64,000 bases of DNA from Mesorhizobium jarvisii. GTDB lineage: Bacteria; Pseudomonadota; Alphaproteobacteria; Rhizobiales; Rhizobiaceae. The notes under the pieces are model-generated. The model worked only from the letters and a program-made list of their open reading frames with translations. It was not told the DNA's origin and ran no database searches. The number at the start of each line of letters is the position of its first letter. Position 1 is the stretch's first letter. This document shows positions 53,062-62,793 of this stretch, piece after piece. The translations under genes and the position numbers were made by a program. The stretch lies in NCBI RefSeq assembly GCF_003601985.1, contig NZ_QZXA01000001.1:186001-250000 (forward strand), in the 5' to 3' direction.

Positions 53062-54026
53062 CAGATTGCCGTCCCTTTGAGCGTGGCGGCGATGTTGGCG
53101 ACAGATGCCTCGGCCGGAGAATTTGACGGTGCAAAGAACTCGATGCGATGACCGGCCGAAACAGTCTTTGCTGTGCCGCTCGATGTCGTGAAGGTGAATG
53201 CCCCGCCAGTCGATATCGAGATGGTGCCTATCGATGAGCCATTGTCCTGCACATCGATCGCGAATGTTGCTGCAGGATTGGTGCCGACATGGCCGGACGA
53301 TCCGGAGAAATTCGCGGCCAGCGCGATGTCGCGAACGGCGATGAGCTTGCCCATCAACTGACCAGCGGTCGGCGTTCCTGCAAAGCTCAGCGGCACGTCG
53401 TATGGCAGATCTGACCATGCCGGTGCAGCAGAGCCAAGCGTCTTCAGGAATTGCCCACTGGTGCCACCAACCAGTTGTTTCCAGCCTGCCGGTGAGTTGC
53501 TGTCGTAATACAGGATATTGCCCGCAGCCGCGCCGGCGAAGGCGTCAACGGTTATGACCGTACCCGATCCCGAGATGGTGACATCGCCATAGTCGCCATC
53601 GGCGAGCGAGCCGCCGCTTGTGGCCACAGAGGCACCATAGAGGCCCGGGGACGAGCCGTTGGTGTAGCCGATGAAGAATGCCCCAGGCGCCACTGCCTTG
53701 GTCAGGGCGGTCTCTGGCGAGGCGCCGTCCGTGCTTTTCAGCGTGACGGTGTAGGTGGCATCTGAGTTGTGGAAGATGAACGGCCGCTTGACCGCCGGGA
53801 GGATCAGCGTGCGCGCCGCGGCGAGCGCGGCGGCCGGCTTGTAGATCATGGCCGAACGGAACTGAGCGGCGGTCAGTGTGACGTTGCCGGCCGAGAAGTC
53901 GACGCCCGTACCGCCATAGATATCTGACAGCGCATTTGCCAATTGGGTCAGGCCGTCATTCGACGACTGCCATTGCCCGTCGGCCTGACTGTCTGCAATG
54001 AGCGTCAGGTTGAGATCATTCGCCAT
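53061..54026 (-). CDS. Phage tail fibre/tip protein
   Basis: The 321-residue product has a long beta-rich, Gly/Ser/Thr-rich sequence without enzyme motifs, e.g. GDVTISGSGTVITV and GGTSGQFLKTLG, as in fibre shafts. GGAGCC precedes the ATG. Located between the hub and the LamG-like gene, it is likely the shaft or collar part of the fibre. Confidence 0.6.
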   Translation of the reverse strand: MANDLNLTLIADSQADGQWQSSNDGLTQLANALSDIYGGTGVDFSAGNVTLTAAQFRSAMIYKPAAALAAARTLILPAVKRPFIFHNSDATYTVTLKSTDGASPETALTKAVAPGAFFIGYTNGSSPGLYGASVATSGGSLADGDYGDVTISGSGTVITVDAFAGAAAGNILYYDSNSPAGWKQLVGGTSGQFLKTLGSAAPAWSDLPYDVPLSFAGTPTAGQLMGKLIAVRDIALAANFSGSSGHVGTNPAATFAIDVQDNGSSIGTISISTGGAFTFTTSSGTAKTVSAGHRIEFFAPSNSPAEASVANIAATLKGTAI

Positions 54027-54034
54027 GGAGGCTC

Positions 54035-57000
54035 CTAAAGGGTGACGGTCGTTTCACGCGTCGGGCAGATGACGCCGGTTCCAGACACCTGCCGGACATC
54101 GAAGGTGAGGTTGCTCCCCGTGGTCAGCGGAGAGCCGAAATCCGTCGTCTGAAGATTTCCTGGATAGTCGTAAAGCGTGGCGTTGTTCACGGTGACGGTG
54201 CGCAGCACCGTGCCGGCGGGACCGCTCTTGATGCGCACGATGAATTGTTCCAACGTCTCGCCGAGCGGGGCGGTATATGCGTCCTCGCCATCATCAGCCC
54301 AAAAGGAGCCGATGCGGGAACGACGCACCCAAGACAGCCGCACATCGGAAGGGCTTCCAATAGATGCCTTGAGGTTGCAAGGCTTCGGAATCTTCTCAGC
54401 CTCGCCCGTGACGGTTCGGTTGACGGACGGCGTATTGTTGATGTTGCCGCCGAGACCGACCGGCTTGAAATCGAAGGCATCATCAAGCGAGGCGATCGTG
54501 TAGTCGATGCGCTGGACGTTCTCCTCCGAGAGCCAGACAACATAGTCACCGATTGCATGGAGAGCGGTGTATTCCTCCGAGGATTTGCGGCCGCGGCGAA
54601 GCCCTTCGAAGGTATAGGTGCCGTTAGCGTTTACGGTGATGGACATCACCTGGCAGACTTCCCACCTGCCCGGCTGGCCGATGGCGAAGAAGTTCGCGCC
54701 ATTCACCATCTCGAGATAGGTCGCTGAGGTCAGCGTCGTCGGGTCGCCCGAGATGAAGGCAACATTCAGCGTGCGCGTGAATTCTGTGGCGTAAGGGATA
54801 TCCCAATTCGGAAGAATTCCCAGAGCGACTCCGACAATGCCATTGGTGGTCTGGCCTGCCACCGCCTGATAGGTGCCTGACGAGTCCTTGCGGTAGAGCG
54901 TAGCGCCATCCCAATAGGGCTGCCCGGCCGAGGCCAACACATGATACTGCACCAGGCCGGAGCCCGCGAGATCGTGGCTATCGGACAGCAGCGGAATATC
55001 GAGATGGTAATAGCGGCTTGCCGGGGTGCCGATGGGCTCGGGTTCAATTGGTCTACCGACCGCGCCAGAGATAGACACCGAAACGCTTGACAGGAATTCC
55101 GTAGCGAGCACGTCGAGCAAGTAGTCGGGCCGCACGGTCGTTTCCGTGATGCGCGCGGTGATCAGGCGGTTGGCGAAGATGAACCGGGCGATATCCTCCG
55201 GCTCGACGTCCCCATATTTGGCGCGCAGCGTCATGGTGAACTCATGACGCTCGATCGCCATCCGGTTCACCTTCTGCGTGGCCAGTGTCTTGATCGTATC
55301 GGCATCGGCGATGATCGGAATATCGGCCTTCACCGACCAGTCAGCCGGCGCTACCGGCAGAGGAAGGGTCGGAATTTCCCCGAATTGCGCGCGCGTCTGG
55401 TATATCTGGTCAGGGTCGCGATAATTGATGCCGTAGCGGGAAACGAACTCCTCCGGGTTAAGGCGCCTGGCCTTGATCGCCTGTCCGCCACTGTCGGCAA
55501 TGTCGCCAGAAGAGGAGAGCGTCAGATCAACGGCAAACGAGGCGTCAGTCAATGCCCGCTTGAAGATGATGACGCCGGAGCGTTCAAAGATGGCGATGGA
55601 ATAGGGCTCGCAGGTCGCTCGCGCAATGTCTCGCACGCCTGCCGTCACATCGATCACAGCCCCCTGCACCTGATCATCAACATTGATGGTTTCGATCTGC
55701 GCTGGTTCGAATCCCCCTGCCGCCATCAATGCTTCCAAGAAATCCGACAGGTTGCGCAGAGACCCACTGCCTGCCACGTCAAACTGCCGGCGCTGCGGCA
55801 CCGTGTTGTCTGTCGTTATGGCGATGCTGGAATCGGCGTCGTAGACATACCGCCCGCTCGACACATCGGCATTGGAGACCGTTCTGGTGGTCCCATCAAT
55901 AAGACTGGTGAAATAGTAGGAAACGCCGGACTGGAAGAAGAGCGTGTCATTCAGATTGCTTGCATCAGCCGTTCCCAGGCGGCGCGATTGTGCGACTTCG
56001 ATCTGGTAAGGGACGGAAACAGTCCAGACGGTGGCGCCTGTTGCGCCATCAATGCGGATGGCCTGAGCGTTGTCGTCCCAAACGATCACGTCATCATTGT
56101 AGAAGACCGCATAACGAAGATTATGTGCAAAGGTCGCGAAAGAGGTGATGCTTAGAACCTGTCCGAGCGCGTTGACGACGGCCTTGTAAAGCACCGTCCC
56201 GACGCAGACCCAGACGTCGGCGTTATCCGCGCGGATGTCGCCAATGGAAATGGATTCCGGCACCCCTCGTCCGTCCCATGACGCGCCAGAAAGGCTGACC
56301 CGAACGATTGAGCTTGCATTAAACGTGAAGAGAGAGACATAGCCGAGGTGATAACTTCCGACGATCAGGACGCCGGCACTGCCGATCTGAAAGGCACCTG
56401 CAGCATTGAGCAACTGACCGGTGCCGCCGATATCCAGACCTTCGGAGATCGCAACTCCCGTGACGGGGTTGAACAGGATCGGATAGGTTCCGCCGGAAAT
56501 ACCCGGCACGAAGCCAAAACCGATGAGCCTGTCGATATTGGGGAAATAGCGGAAATAATCCTCGACAATAGTCGAATAGGCACGGCCGAGGCCACTGACC
56601 GGGATGGCATAAATCTCTCGCAGAAACCCCGTCGAGAAGCGGCGGATCATCCCTGAATTGTTCGAAAACCCATACCAGGTGTTGCTCTCCCAATCTCCAG
56701 CGGCAACGGTGTCTACCGGATCCGATGAGAATCCGACGAAGTTCTGGACCGATACCGCGTCGCCGAGAGCCTGAACGAACTCCGCCTCGAACACTGGTGG
56801 GGAGCCAAACCCGAACACGTCATAGTCTTGGACGACGATATCGAGATAGCCGCGATGGGCTGAGACGTTGGCCTCACCCTCTTCGCTCACCATGGCGGGG
56901 TCACGGCCTTGCGTGCTGCGGCCATCGTAAAAACGGAAATTAAGGCCGTCGGCTCGATATCCGGTGGTCCCGTCCCAGATCAGCTTACCATTGGCGTAGA

Positions 57001-57298
57001 GTTTGCGTATCGACCATTGCGAATCCGGCACCAGAGGACGTGCAAAGCGAAGCCTGGCCGTCAACCCGGTCGTTGTCGTGGTGACGGTATCCCAGAACTC
57101 CTGATGCGTTGAAGTGATGGTCAGGATCGGCGCGCACCAGATATAGGCGGCCGGCAATCTAGCTAGGCCCCAAATAACCGGGATCGTCTGGCCATAGGCC
57201 GAGGTCGGCAAGGTGGCCTGGAAAGGCGGGACATCCGCAACCGTCGGCGTGGCCGGCGGCGGTCCCCCGATGTAGAGGATCGGACGCTTGATGCCCAT
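54035..57298 (-). CDS. Phage tail hub/tip protein
   Basis: At 1087 residues this is the largest gene in the window. The N-terminal part (VPPFQATLPTSAYGQTIPVI, and RFYDGRSTQGRDPAMV) matches central tail-hub proteins of siphophages, analogous to lambda J or the GTA gp15 protein. The C-terminal quarter has fibronectin-like beta sequence. It organises the baseplate and probably holds the fibres. Confidence 0.75.
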   Translation of the reverse strand: MGIKRPILYIGGPPPATPTVADVPPFQATLPTSAYGQTIPVIWGLARLPAAYIWCAPILTITSTHQEFWDTVTTTTTGLTARLRFARPLVPDSQWSIRKLYANGKLIWDGTTGYRADGLNFRFYDGRSTQGRDPAMVSEEGEANVSAHRGYLDIVVQDYDVFGFGSPPVFEAEFVQALGDAVSVQNFVGFSSDPVDTVAAGDWESNTWYGFSNNSGMIRRFSTGFLREIYAIPVSGLGRAYSTIVEDYFRYFPNIDRLIGFGFVPGISGGTYPILFNPVTGVAISEGLDIGGTGQLLNAAGAFQIGSAGVLIVGSYHLGYVSLFTFNASSIVRVSLSGASWDGRGVPESISIGDIRADNADVWVCVGTVLYKAVVNALGQVLSITSFATFAHNLRYAVFYNDDVIVWDDNAQAIRIDGATGATVWTVSVPYQIEVAQSRRLGTADASNLNDTLFFQSGVSYYFTSLIDGTTRTVSNADVSSGRYVYDADSSIAITTDNTVPQRRQFDVAGSGSLRNLSDFLEALMAAGGFEPAQIETINVDDQVQGAVIDVTAGVRDIARATCEPYSIAIFERSGVIIFKRALTDASFAVDLTLSSSGDIADSGGQAIKARRLNPEEFVSRYGINYRDPDQIYQTRAQFGEIPTLPLPVAPADWSVKADIPIIADADTIKTLATQKVNRMAIERHEFTMTLRAKYGDVEPEDIARFIFANRLITARITETTVRPDYLLDVLATEFLSSVSVSISGAVGRPIEPEPIGTPASRYYHLDIPLLSDSHDLAGSGLVQYHVLASAGQPYWDGATLYRKDSSGTYQAVAGQTTNGIVGVALGILPNWDIPYATEFTRTLNVAFISGDPTTLTSATYLEMVNGANFFAIGQPGRWEVCQVMSITVNANGTYTFEGLRRGRKSSEEYTALHAIGDYVVWLSEENVQRIDYTIASLDDAFDFKPVGLGGNINNTPSVNRTVTGEAEKIPKPCNLKASIGSPSDVRLSWVRRSRIGSFWADDGEDAYTAPLGETLEQFIVRIKSGPAGTVLRTVTVNNATLYDYPGNLQTTDFGSPLTTGSNLTFDVRQVSGTGVICPTRETTVTL

Positions 57299-57299
57299 T

Positions 57300-58358
57300 T
57301 TACTTGCCAGCCCCGATCAGGAACGCCAAGCCGGGCAGCAGGTTTTCACCACGGAAGTTTATCGAGTTGGCAAAGCGATCCCTGCACATGGTGAACGTCT
57401 TGTCGCAGCCGGGGACGATTTCGAACGTGTCATTAACGGCGACCGGCCAGCGGGCGGCACCCCAAAGCTGGATGCGTGACGTGGATTGCGTCCAGGCGCG
57501 CACCTGGTTGTACAGCCCGATATTCTGGCCCGAGGTCCATTTGATGACGCCATTGGTGAACCAGCCATCGACAGCACGGCTTTCGGTCAGGGTCGCGGTG
57601 AAGTCGCCATCATCGGTATGCGTCGCCACAACGCCGGAACGCACCCATGCCTCGGCCGCCGTGAAGACCGCCGTTCCGTCGGTCGTGGTCGCGGCTACGG
57701 TGTAATTGTAAGATGGAGCCGAGCTCGCTGTCGTTCCCGCCGTCGTGCATCGGAACATGCGGTTGTGATAGTTGCCAGCATCCGAGACACGTACATAATC
57801 GCCGACGGCATAGGCAGTGCTGCGCGCCACATTATTGGGATAGAGCGGCAGGGTGCAGAAGCCGGGGCGCGGGTCGCCGAGATCGGAACGGCAGGCGACC
57901 GACAGTTCCTCGACAGTGATCTCCTTGGCGCGCTGCAGGATGCCGCGCACCTCGAACACGGCAATCTTGCCTCTATCGTCATAGTTGATTTCGGAGACCG
58001 TGTAGGGGCCAAGCTGCATGCCGCCGTCTGACGGGCTGTCGAAGCTCACTACGAACAGGGTGATTTCCATCCCCTCGAACGTGCCGGCATAGACATCCTC
58101 GGCGTCATAGGCATCGGAGATCGCAGCAGGTGCCGTCACCTCGCCATCAGGGACCGAGCCATCACCGGTGAACTTCAGGGTCGAGCCCTTGAAGCTCTTG
58201 TCAGCCGTCCAGGTATGCGAGTTGAACGATTGATCCTGCCCTGTGCCTGAGACGCGAATGGTGGTTCCGTCGAGAAACACGAATTGACCAAGCCAGCCGA
58301 GCGTGTGCGGCGTGGCCGACATTGCAGCCTTGAGGCCGGCAGAGGTGAGCCTGCTCAA
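57300..58358 (-). CDS. DUF2163 / phage BR0599-family tail protein
   Basis: The 352-residue product has an N-terminal DUF2163 domain (LGQFVFLDGTTIRVSG) and the C-terminal cysteine block GCDKTFTMCRDRFANSINFRGE of the BR0599 family, with an earlier Cys pair CRSDLGDPRPGFC. In gene transfer agents the counterpart is the hub protein gp13, whose cysteines bind a metal or cluster. Start: TTG at 58358 overlapping the previous stop; a later ATG (58322) is an alternative. Confidence 0.85.
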   Translation of the reverse strand: MSRLTSAGLKAAMSATPHTLGWLGQFVFLDGTTIRVSGTGQDQSFNSHTWTADKSFKGSTLKFTGDGSVPDGEVTAPAAISDAYDAEDVYAGTFEGMEITLFVVSFDSPSDGGMQLGPYTVSEINYDDRGKIAVFEVRGILQRAKEITVEELSVACRSDLGDPRPGFCTLPLYPNNVARSTAYAVGDYVRVSDAGNYHNRMFRCTTAGTTASSAPSYNYTVAATTTDGTAVFTAAEAWVRSGVVATHTDDGDFTATLTESRAVDGWFTNGVIKWTSGQNIGLYNQVRAWTQSTSRIQLWGAARWPVAVNDTFEIVPGCDKTFTMCRDRFANSINFRGENLLPGLAFLIGAGK

Positions 58359-58960
58359 CGGAAGCGCTCGACGAGAACGAAGGGCCCGGCCGAGGCGACT
58401 GGACGGGTATTATTCAGGGTGACCGGGAACGTGATTGGATTGTAATCCAGTTCGAAGCGGACGCGCGCAAACCAGTTGCATGACCCGACGGCTATAGCTT
58501 GTCCAGCCGTCGGGATATGTCCGCCCGTAAAGGTGACCACGCCATCGGCTTCGGTATAATTGGCCGTGATCACTCCTGCGACCTTCATGACAAGGCTATT
58601 TACGATGGTGATCGGACGACGGTATGGCCGATCGACGTCTGGGTAGGTTTTATAGATTTGGAATGACGCCGTGGTGCCGTCGCCAGTGCCGATGTTCTCG
58701 TCGGTCAGCGTGCTGTATTGCGGATCGCGCAGTGGGAATAAATTTGCCGCGCCGCGACGACCTAGCAAAAACGCCTCAAACGCCTGGATTTCGGCGATCG
58801 GCCTATTGATCAGGCTGGCCTCATACTTCCAAAGTGCTATGGGCCAGTCTTGGTTGCGATCCTCGAAACCACCGAGCAACGGAAGGGATGTTGTTTGAAA
58901 GACCGGCCCGCAGCGAAGCCCGAGCGCGAACTTGTCATTGATGGCGACGGTATCGACCAT
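58355..58960 (-). CDS. DUF2460 distal tail protein
   Basis: The 201-residue product has the DUF2460 pattern (GLRCGPVFQTTSLPLLGGFEDRNQDW and RRGAANLFPLRDP). It corresponds to GTA gp12, which forms the ring at the distal end of the tail tube. Its start overlaps the tape-measure stop (TAATG). Confidence 0.87.
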   Translation of the reverse strand: MVDTVAINDKFALGLRCGPVFQTTSLPLLGGFEDRNQDWPIALWKYEASLINRPIAEIQAFEAFLLGRRGAANLFPLRDPQYSTLTDENIGTGDGTTASFQIYKTYPDVDRPYRRPITIVNSLVMKVAGVITANYTEADGVVTFTGGHIPTAGQAIAVGSCNWFARVRFELDYNPITFPVTLNNTRPVASAGPFVLVERFR

Positions 58961-60870
58961 TATGCCCTCGCCGCCGCAGTCGTCATTGTGTAGTACATGT
59001 CGAGCGCCTGTTGCTTTGCGGTCTCATTGCTCACGCCCGGCGCCGCGGTATAGTTGAAGGTGATCGGATTGCCCGGCTGCTGGACATTGACCGAGGTGCC
59101 ATAGTTCCCGTCGCTCGATGTCGTCGGGAATTTGACGCTCGGCCGCGTGGTTTTCCCGACACCCCAGCTTGAGATGTAGCTGCCATATTGGGAATCGAAG
59201 GAGTCCCCGAACATGGTTTTGCCGGTGCCCGTAGCGCCGCTGTCATTGTTGTGGACCAGGGCAGCCAGGGCATAGGAGTTGAGCTGCTGCATCGAAGCGC
59301 CAACGACCTGAGAAAGCCGACTGATTGCGATCGATTGCTGCTGTGAATAGCCGCCGATGTCGCGGCTCAAACTGCTGAGGTAATCCTTGGTGTTGGAGTC
59401 GAGTTTCGAAACGTTGTCGGCGGTCTGCTGGGTATAGGAAGCCGTACTCTTCGAAGAATCGAAAATCTTAGCGCCGTATTGATCGGTGTGCTCGGTTAGG
59501 AAATTGGCTGGGTTGCTCTGATACCCCCCGTACTTTCGTACCCTTACGCCGTTTACGACGGTATCGTCTGACCTAGATGACCGATCGATCAAGCCAAGGT
59601 CAGAAGACCCGGGGCCGTACTGCGTGACGCTTGGCGGACCGGATGTCCCACTCCGGTAGCCGGTGACTGTCGGCAGCGACTTGGGTGCGGCAGCGCCAAT
59701 ATTGCCCATCGACTTGAGCATTTCGTCGAAGGCACCAGACGCGTTGTTGGCTGCGGCTTGAGCGGCAATGCTGGTACGGCGCAACTCCTCCTGCAGCGCC
59801 TTCAAGTCTTCCTGCGCGCGGTCGGTCTGGACGGTAACATCGAGGCCGACCGCAGCATCCTTTCGCAGATTGTCGAGCGTCTGCTGCACCTGCTCGATAT
59901 CGGCTTGGATGGCGGCTGTGCTGCGATGCGACGATTCCGCCAGCCCGTCGAGGCCGTTCTTGATGCTGCCCTCGCCAAAAATCTTGGCGAAGTTAGCGAG
60001 GCTCGGATTGTTGATGAAGTTGTCGATGACGGCGGCGGTGTTGTTCAATTCCTTGGAGAAATCGGCAAAGCCCTGGATCGAGCCTACCAGGATAGGCGCC
60101 AGATTGATCAGCGCCTGTCCCAACTGGACGCTGATGACCTTGGAGAGCAGATCGAGTTTGTCGTCGAGTTCGCCGGCGCGCTGCAGCAATTCGTCGGGAA
60201 TGATGATGCCCATCTCGCGGGCCGACTGCTTGAACTTTTCGATCGAGGCGCGACCCTGCTCAAGGATGCGGGCCATCTCGATGCCGCCCTTGCCGAAGAT
60301 GACCGTCGACAGCGCCGCCCTCTGTGTCGCGTCGCTGGTATTCGCCATCGCGTCGGATACAAGCTTGAGCCGTTCCTCCTGATCCTTGGTGTTCAGGATG
60401 GCCTGCAGCAGTTGCGGGTTGAGGTTTTTCAGGCCGGCATAGAGTGCGCCCTGTCCCCTTTCCGCTAGACCGGAGTTCTTGGCGAAAATATCGAGCGACG
60501 AGTTGAAGCTGTCGTACTCGATGTTTGCCTGTTTCGCGGCAAAGGCCAGCGCCTGGAACGTGTCGGTCTTCAGCCCCGTCGTCTTGGCATCGCTGGCTAT
60601 CTTGTCGTATTCGGAGATGGTCTCCTTCAGCTTGTCGAATGCGCCGCTGAGCGATGCAATGGCGGTCAGGCCTGCACCAGCCGCCAATCCCGCGCCGAAA
60701 TTCTTGAGCGTGGCGCCGACCGAGTTGACGCCCTTCTCAACCGTGCCGACGGCCTTGGCCATGCGCGCCGACTGCTGCTCGACCGTAGTCGCTGACGACT
60801 TGAAGCCATCCGCAAACTTGGCAGCATTTGTGGAGAGATCGATCGAAATCGATCCGACGGTTGCGACCAC
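58960..60870 (-). CDS. Tail tape measure protein
   Basis: At 636 residues the protein is helix-rich with a central hydrophobic part (GAGLAAGAGLTAIASLSG, near residue 60) and repeated Gln/Asn/Ala-rich helices. Its place between the tail chaperones and the distal tail genes fits a tape measure. At about 0.15 nm per residue the tail would be about 95 nm. GTA tape measures are far shorter. GTG start with GAGG upstream. Confidence 0.8.
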   Translation of the reverse strand: MVATVGSISIDLSTNAAKFADGFKSSATTVEQQSARMAKAVGTVEKGVNSVGATLKNFGAGLAAGAGLTAIASLSGAFDKLKETISEYDKIASDAKTTGLKTDTFQALAFAAKQANIEYDSFNSSLDIFAKNSGLAERGQGALYAGLKNLNPQLLQAILNTKDQEERLKLVSDAMANTSDATQRAALSTVIFGKGGIEMARILEQGRASIEKFKQSAREMGIIIPDELLQRAGELDDKLDLLSKVISVQLGQALINLAPILVGSIQGFADFSKELNNTAAVIDNFINNPSLANFAKIFGEGSIKNGLDGLAESSHRSTAAIQADIEQVQQTLDNLRKDAAVGLDVTVQTDRAQEDLKALQEELRRTSIAAQAAANNASGAFDEMLKSMGNIGAAAPKSLPTVTGYRSGTSGPPSVTQYGPGSSDLGLIDRSSRSDDTVVNGVRVRKYGGYQSNPANFLTEHTDQYGAKIFDSSKSTASYTQQTADNVSKLDSNTKDYLSSLSRDIGGYSQQQSIAISRLSQVVGASMQQLNSYALAALVHNNDSGATGTGKTMFGDSFDSQYGSYISSWGVGKTTRPSVKFPTTSSDGNYGTSVNVQQPGNPITFNYTAAPGVSNETAKQQALDMYYTMTTAAARA

Positions 60871-60888
60871 TGGATTACCTCAAATTCT

Positions 60889-61224
60889 TCAACCGCCAGG
60901 CCGGCCGAAAGCGGCGGCCAAGGCAAGAGCAGGATCGGGAGCTTGCTCCCAAATGGACGAGGGGGTTTTCGGGAGTTTCTTCGGATCGTGCCATGCGAAG
61001 ACGTTCAGCTTGGAAGCGCACCATGCGAGCGTCCAAATGTCCTCGACCTGCTGCTGGAACGTGATCTCGATGCGCTGCCGAAGCGCACAAAGGGTTGACG
61101 ACCAGAACTGATCGTCAGATATGCCGGCGCGGATGGCGGCCTTGTAGGCCTCGGCTACAATACCTCCGCGCCGTCCGGAGGGGGGTCGTCGGCCTCTTGC
61201 GGCTCGTTTGTCGATGCCGCCCAT
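60889..61224 (-). CDS. Tail assembly chaperone, downstream frame (T-like)
   Basis: The frame is open from 61224 but no proper start or ribosome site is apparent; the region 61155-61224 also codes for the end of the upstream chaperone. The useful part begins after a slippery CCCCCCT at 61185-61179 (minus strand), in the -1 frame: SGRRGGIVAEAYKAAIRAGI. Typical content is FWSSTLCALRQRIEITFQQQ and KLNVFAWHDPKKLP, resembling phage tail chaperones. A -1 shift would join it to the upstream gene as one 219-residue protein. Confidence 0.7.
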   Translation of the reverse strand: MGGIDKRAARGRRPPSGRRGGIVAEAYKAAIRAGISDDQFWSSTLCALRQRIEITFQQQVEDIWTLAWCASKLNVFAWHDPKKLPKTPSSIWEQAPDPALALAAAFGRPGG

Positions 61225-61547
61225 TCCTCATAGGGCTTGCCGTAGATCGCCATGGTGATGGCGTCCTGGCACTTCTTCGCCAAGAGAACGAACGGCTTGT
61301 CGAGCGGCCATTCGGGCATCGCATCTCCGCTTGAGAACAGCGTTCCCTTGTTATTGCGCAGGCTGGCCTTGAGGACCGCATTCATCTTCGATGCCGAGAC
61401 CATCGACAGGCCAAGGAACAGCCTGTTCGACCATGTGAACTCACCGAACTCATCCTCGAGCGCGGCGAGCCCTGCCATGTCGAGACGCAGGACCACGCCG
61501 CCGCCGAACTCCGAGGCCGAAACCTCACCGATATGCCTGTTTGCCAT
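61155..61547 (-). CDS. Tail assembly chaperone (GTA gp10-like, G-like)
   Basis: The 130-residue product has GEFTWSNRLFLGLSMVSASK and the preceding FGGGVVLRLDMAGLAALEDEF of the GTA-gp10 / phage TAC family. It lies between the tail tube and tape measure genes, where lambda has G and G-T. The start overlaps the tube-protein stop (TAATG). The end contains the slippery site listed next. Confidence 0.82.
   Translation of the reverse strand: MANRHIGEVSASEFGGGVVLRLDMAGLAALEDEFGEFTWSNRLFLGLSMVSASKMNAVLKASLRNNKGTLFSSGDAMPEWPLDKPFVLLAKKCQDAITMAIYGKPYEEWAASTNEPQEADDPPPDGAEVL
61179..61185 (-). promoter_or_regulatory. Candidate -1 ribosomal frameshift site CCCCCCT
   Basis: In the frame of the upstream chaperone the bases read GAC-GAC-CCC-CCT, so the heptamer C-CCC-CCT has the X-XXY-YYZ form. 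It lies 24 bases before the upstream stop and inside the overlap. A -1 slip leads into the downstream frame, which has no start of its own. Whether a stimulating structure follows was not tested. Confidence 0.65.
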
Positions 61548-61996
61548 TATGGGCCAGTGCTCCAGGTGACAGCGCCGGAGACTTCCAGCGTAACGTCACG
61601 CGTGATGATGGTATTCGGCGCGCCTTGGATCGGCCCGAGATTTACATAGGCCGAGAACGACACCAGGTTGTTGGTCGCCCAGATGGCCGTGAAGTCCAGC
61701 CGGAAGTTGGTCAGCACCTTGCTGTCGAACTTCGATTTGAGACCAGTCGCCGCGTCATGCGTGGCGTTGGTTGGATCGAAGTGACAGGTCAGCGAGACCT
61801 GCCCGCCGTCCTTCATGCCGGGGATCTTCTCCATGAACTCGCCGGAGTTCAGGTGCGTCCCGTCGAGCATGGTCATGCTCTCGTTGGGACCATTGAAGCT
61901 CGCCACGTTGGCAATGGCGGTGAAGATTTCCGGGGAGCCGGCATCGCCCATTTTAAGCAGCGTGCCGCGCCCGGCTTTGCCGGTTGTTGCAACCAT
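61547..61996 (-). CDS. Major tail tube protein
   Basis: The 149-residue product is rich in beta strands (GGQVSLTCHFDPTNATHDAATG, ending ITRDVTLEVSGAVTWSTGP) as expected for the tube fold. It lies just before the chaperones and after DUF3168. AAGGAA before the ATG gives a strong start, as expected for the most abundant tail protein. Confidence 0.82.
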   Translation of the reverse strand: MVATTGKAGRGTLLKMGDAGSPEIFTAIANVASFNGPNESMTMLDGTHLNSGEFMEKIPGMKDGGQVSLTCHFDPTNATHDAATGLKSKFDSKVLTNFRLDFTAIWATNNLVSFSAYVNLGPIQGAPNTIITRDVTLEVSGAVTWSTGP

Positions 61997-62070
61997 TTCG
62001 AGAGTTCCTTTTCAGGCAGCAAAAGCCCGTCGGGATTGACGGGCCGGGGAAGCGCTTTGAGGGGCGCGGG

Positions 62071-62469
62071 TTATCGCCAGCGGACGGCGAAACTCATGAC
62101 ACGACGATGGGTGGACAGATCGTCGGCGAAATCAGTGAAGTCGACGGGCTCCTTGGTGAACCAGGCATCATCCGTCGGCGGCGAGTTGGTGCCGGCCCAG
62201 TGCAGATCGCGCAGGGCAATCTTGACCGCTTCGCCGATATCGATGGCTTCGCTCGCTTTGAGCGCGATGCAGTGGATTTGCACCGTCGCCTCCGGGTATT
62301 GAGAGGCGCCGGCGAGCAGGTATTCCTCATCCTCCGCCGACATGGCGACGGCGATAGCCGGCAGCGCAAGGCCCTGTGGCAATGGAAGCGGCTTGATCCG
62401 GGTCGAGACCAGCGCGGTCACGCTCGCCTGCGCCAGAAGCGCGTTGATGGTCAGGGAAACCGCGCTCAT
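62071..62469 (-). CDS. DUF3168 tail completion/terminator protein
   Basis: The 132-residue product has the DUF3168 pattern (PLPQGLALPAIAVAMS, ATVQIHCIALKASEAIDIGEA). It caps the tail near the head. The start overlaps the head-closure stop (ATGA). The 74-base gap to the tube gene holds only its ribosome site. Confidence 0.85.
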   Translation of the reverse strand: MSAVSLTINALLAQASVTALVSTRIKPLPLPQGLALPAIAVAMSAEDEEYLLAGASQYPEATVQIHCIALKASEAIDIGEAVKIALRDLHWAGTNSPPTDDAWFTKEPVDFTDFADDLSTHRRVMSFAVRWR

Positions 62470-62792
62470 TCAACCAGGCTCGCTTGGATTTTGAGGAACT
62501 TGCGGCGATCGATTTCGCGAGGCCGGCCGACGATGCGATAGGTCTTGTCCTCGAAAACCAGTTGGTGATTGGGCTCAAGGCCGGTGCGATACCGGATGGT
62601 GAAATACAGGCCCATCTCCGCATATTGCCGAGCCGAAGCCTCGCCCTCCACAGACGTATGGAACTCCATCTTCGCCCAGACGGTGGCATAGGTCGACCAC
62701 GCCTGAACGTCCTCATTGTAGGCGTTGGTCGTTGTGGTGTAGCTTTGAAGCTCGACGCGGCGGTCGAGTTCCCCGGCGCTGATTGAGGCCAT
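62466..62792 (-). CDS. Phage head-closure / head-tail joining protein
   Basis: The 108-residue product begins MASISAGELDRRVELQSYTT and has KTYRIVGRPREIDRRKFLKI, the head-tail joining pattern of HK97-type phages. It closes the connector before the tail attaches. Its start is one base from the start of the plus-strand zinc-ribbon gene. Confidence 0.85.
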   Translation of the reverse strand: MASISAGELDRRVELQSYTTTTNAYNEDVQAWSTYATVWAKMEFHTSVEGEASARQYAEMGLYFTIRYRTGLEPNHQLVFEDKTYRIVGRPREIDRRKFLKIQASLVE

Positions 62793-62793
62793 T

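Noticed and set aside
55244-56155. Plus-strand frame inside the tail hub gene
   Set aside because: Antisense of a clear structural gene; shadow composition.
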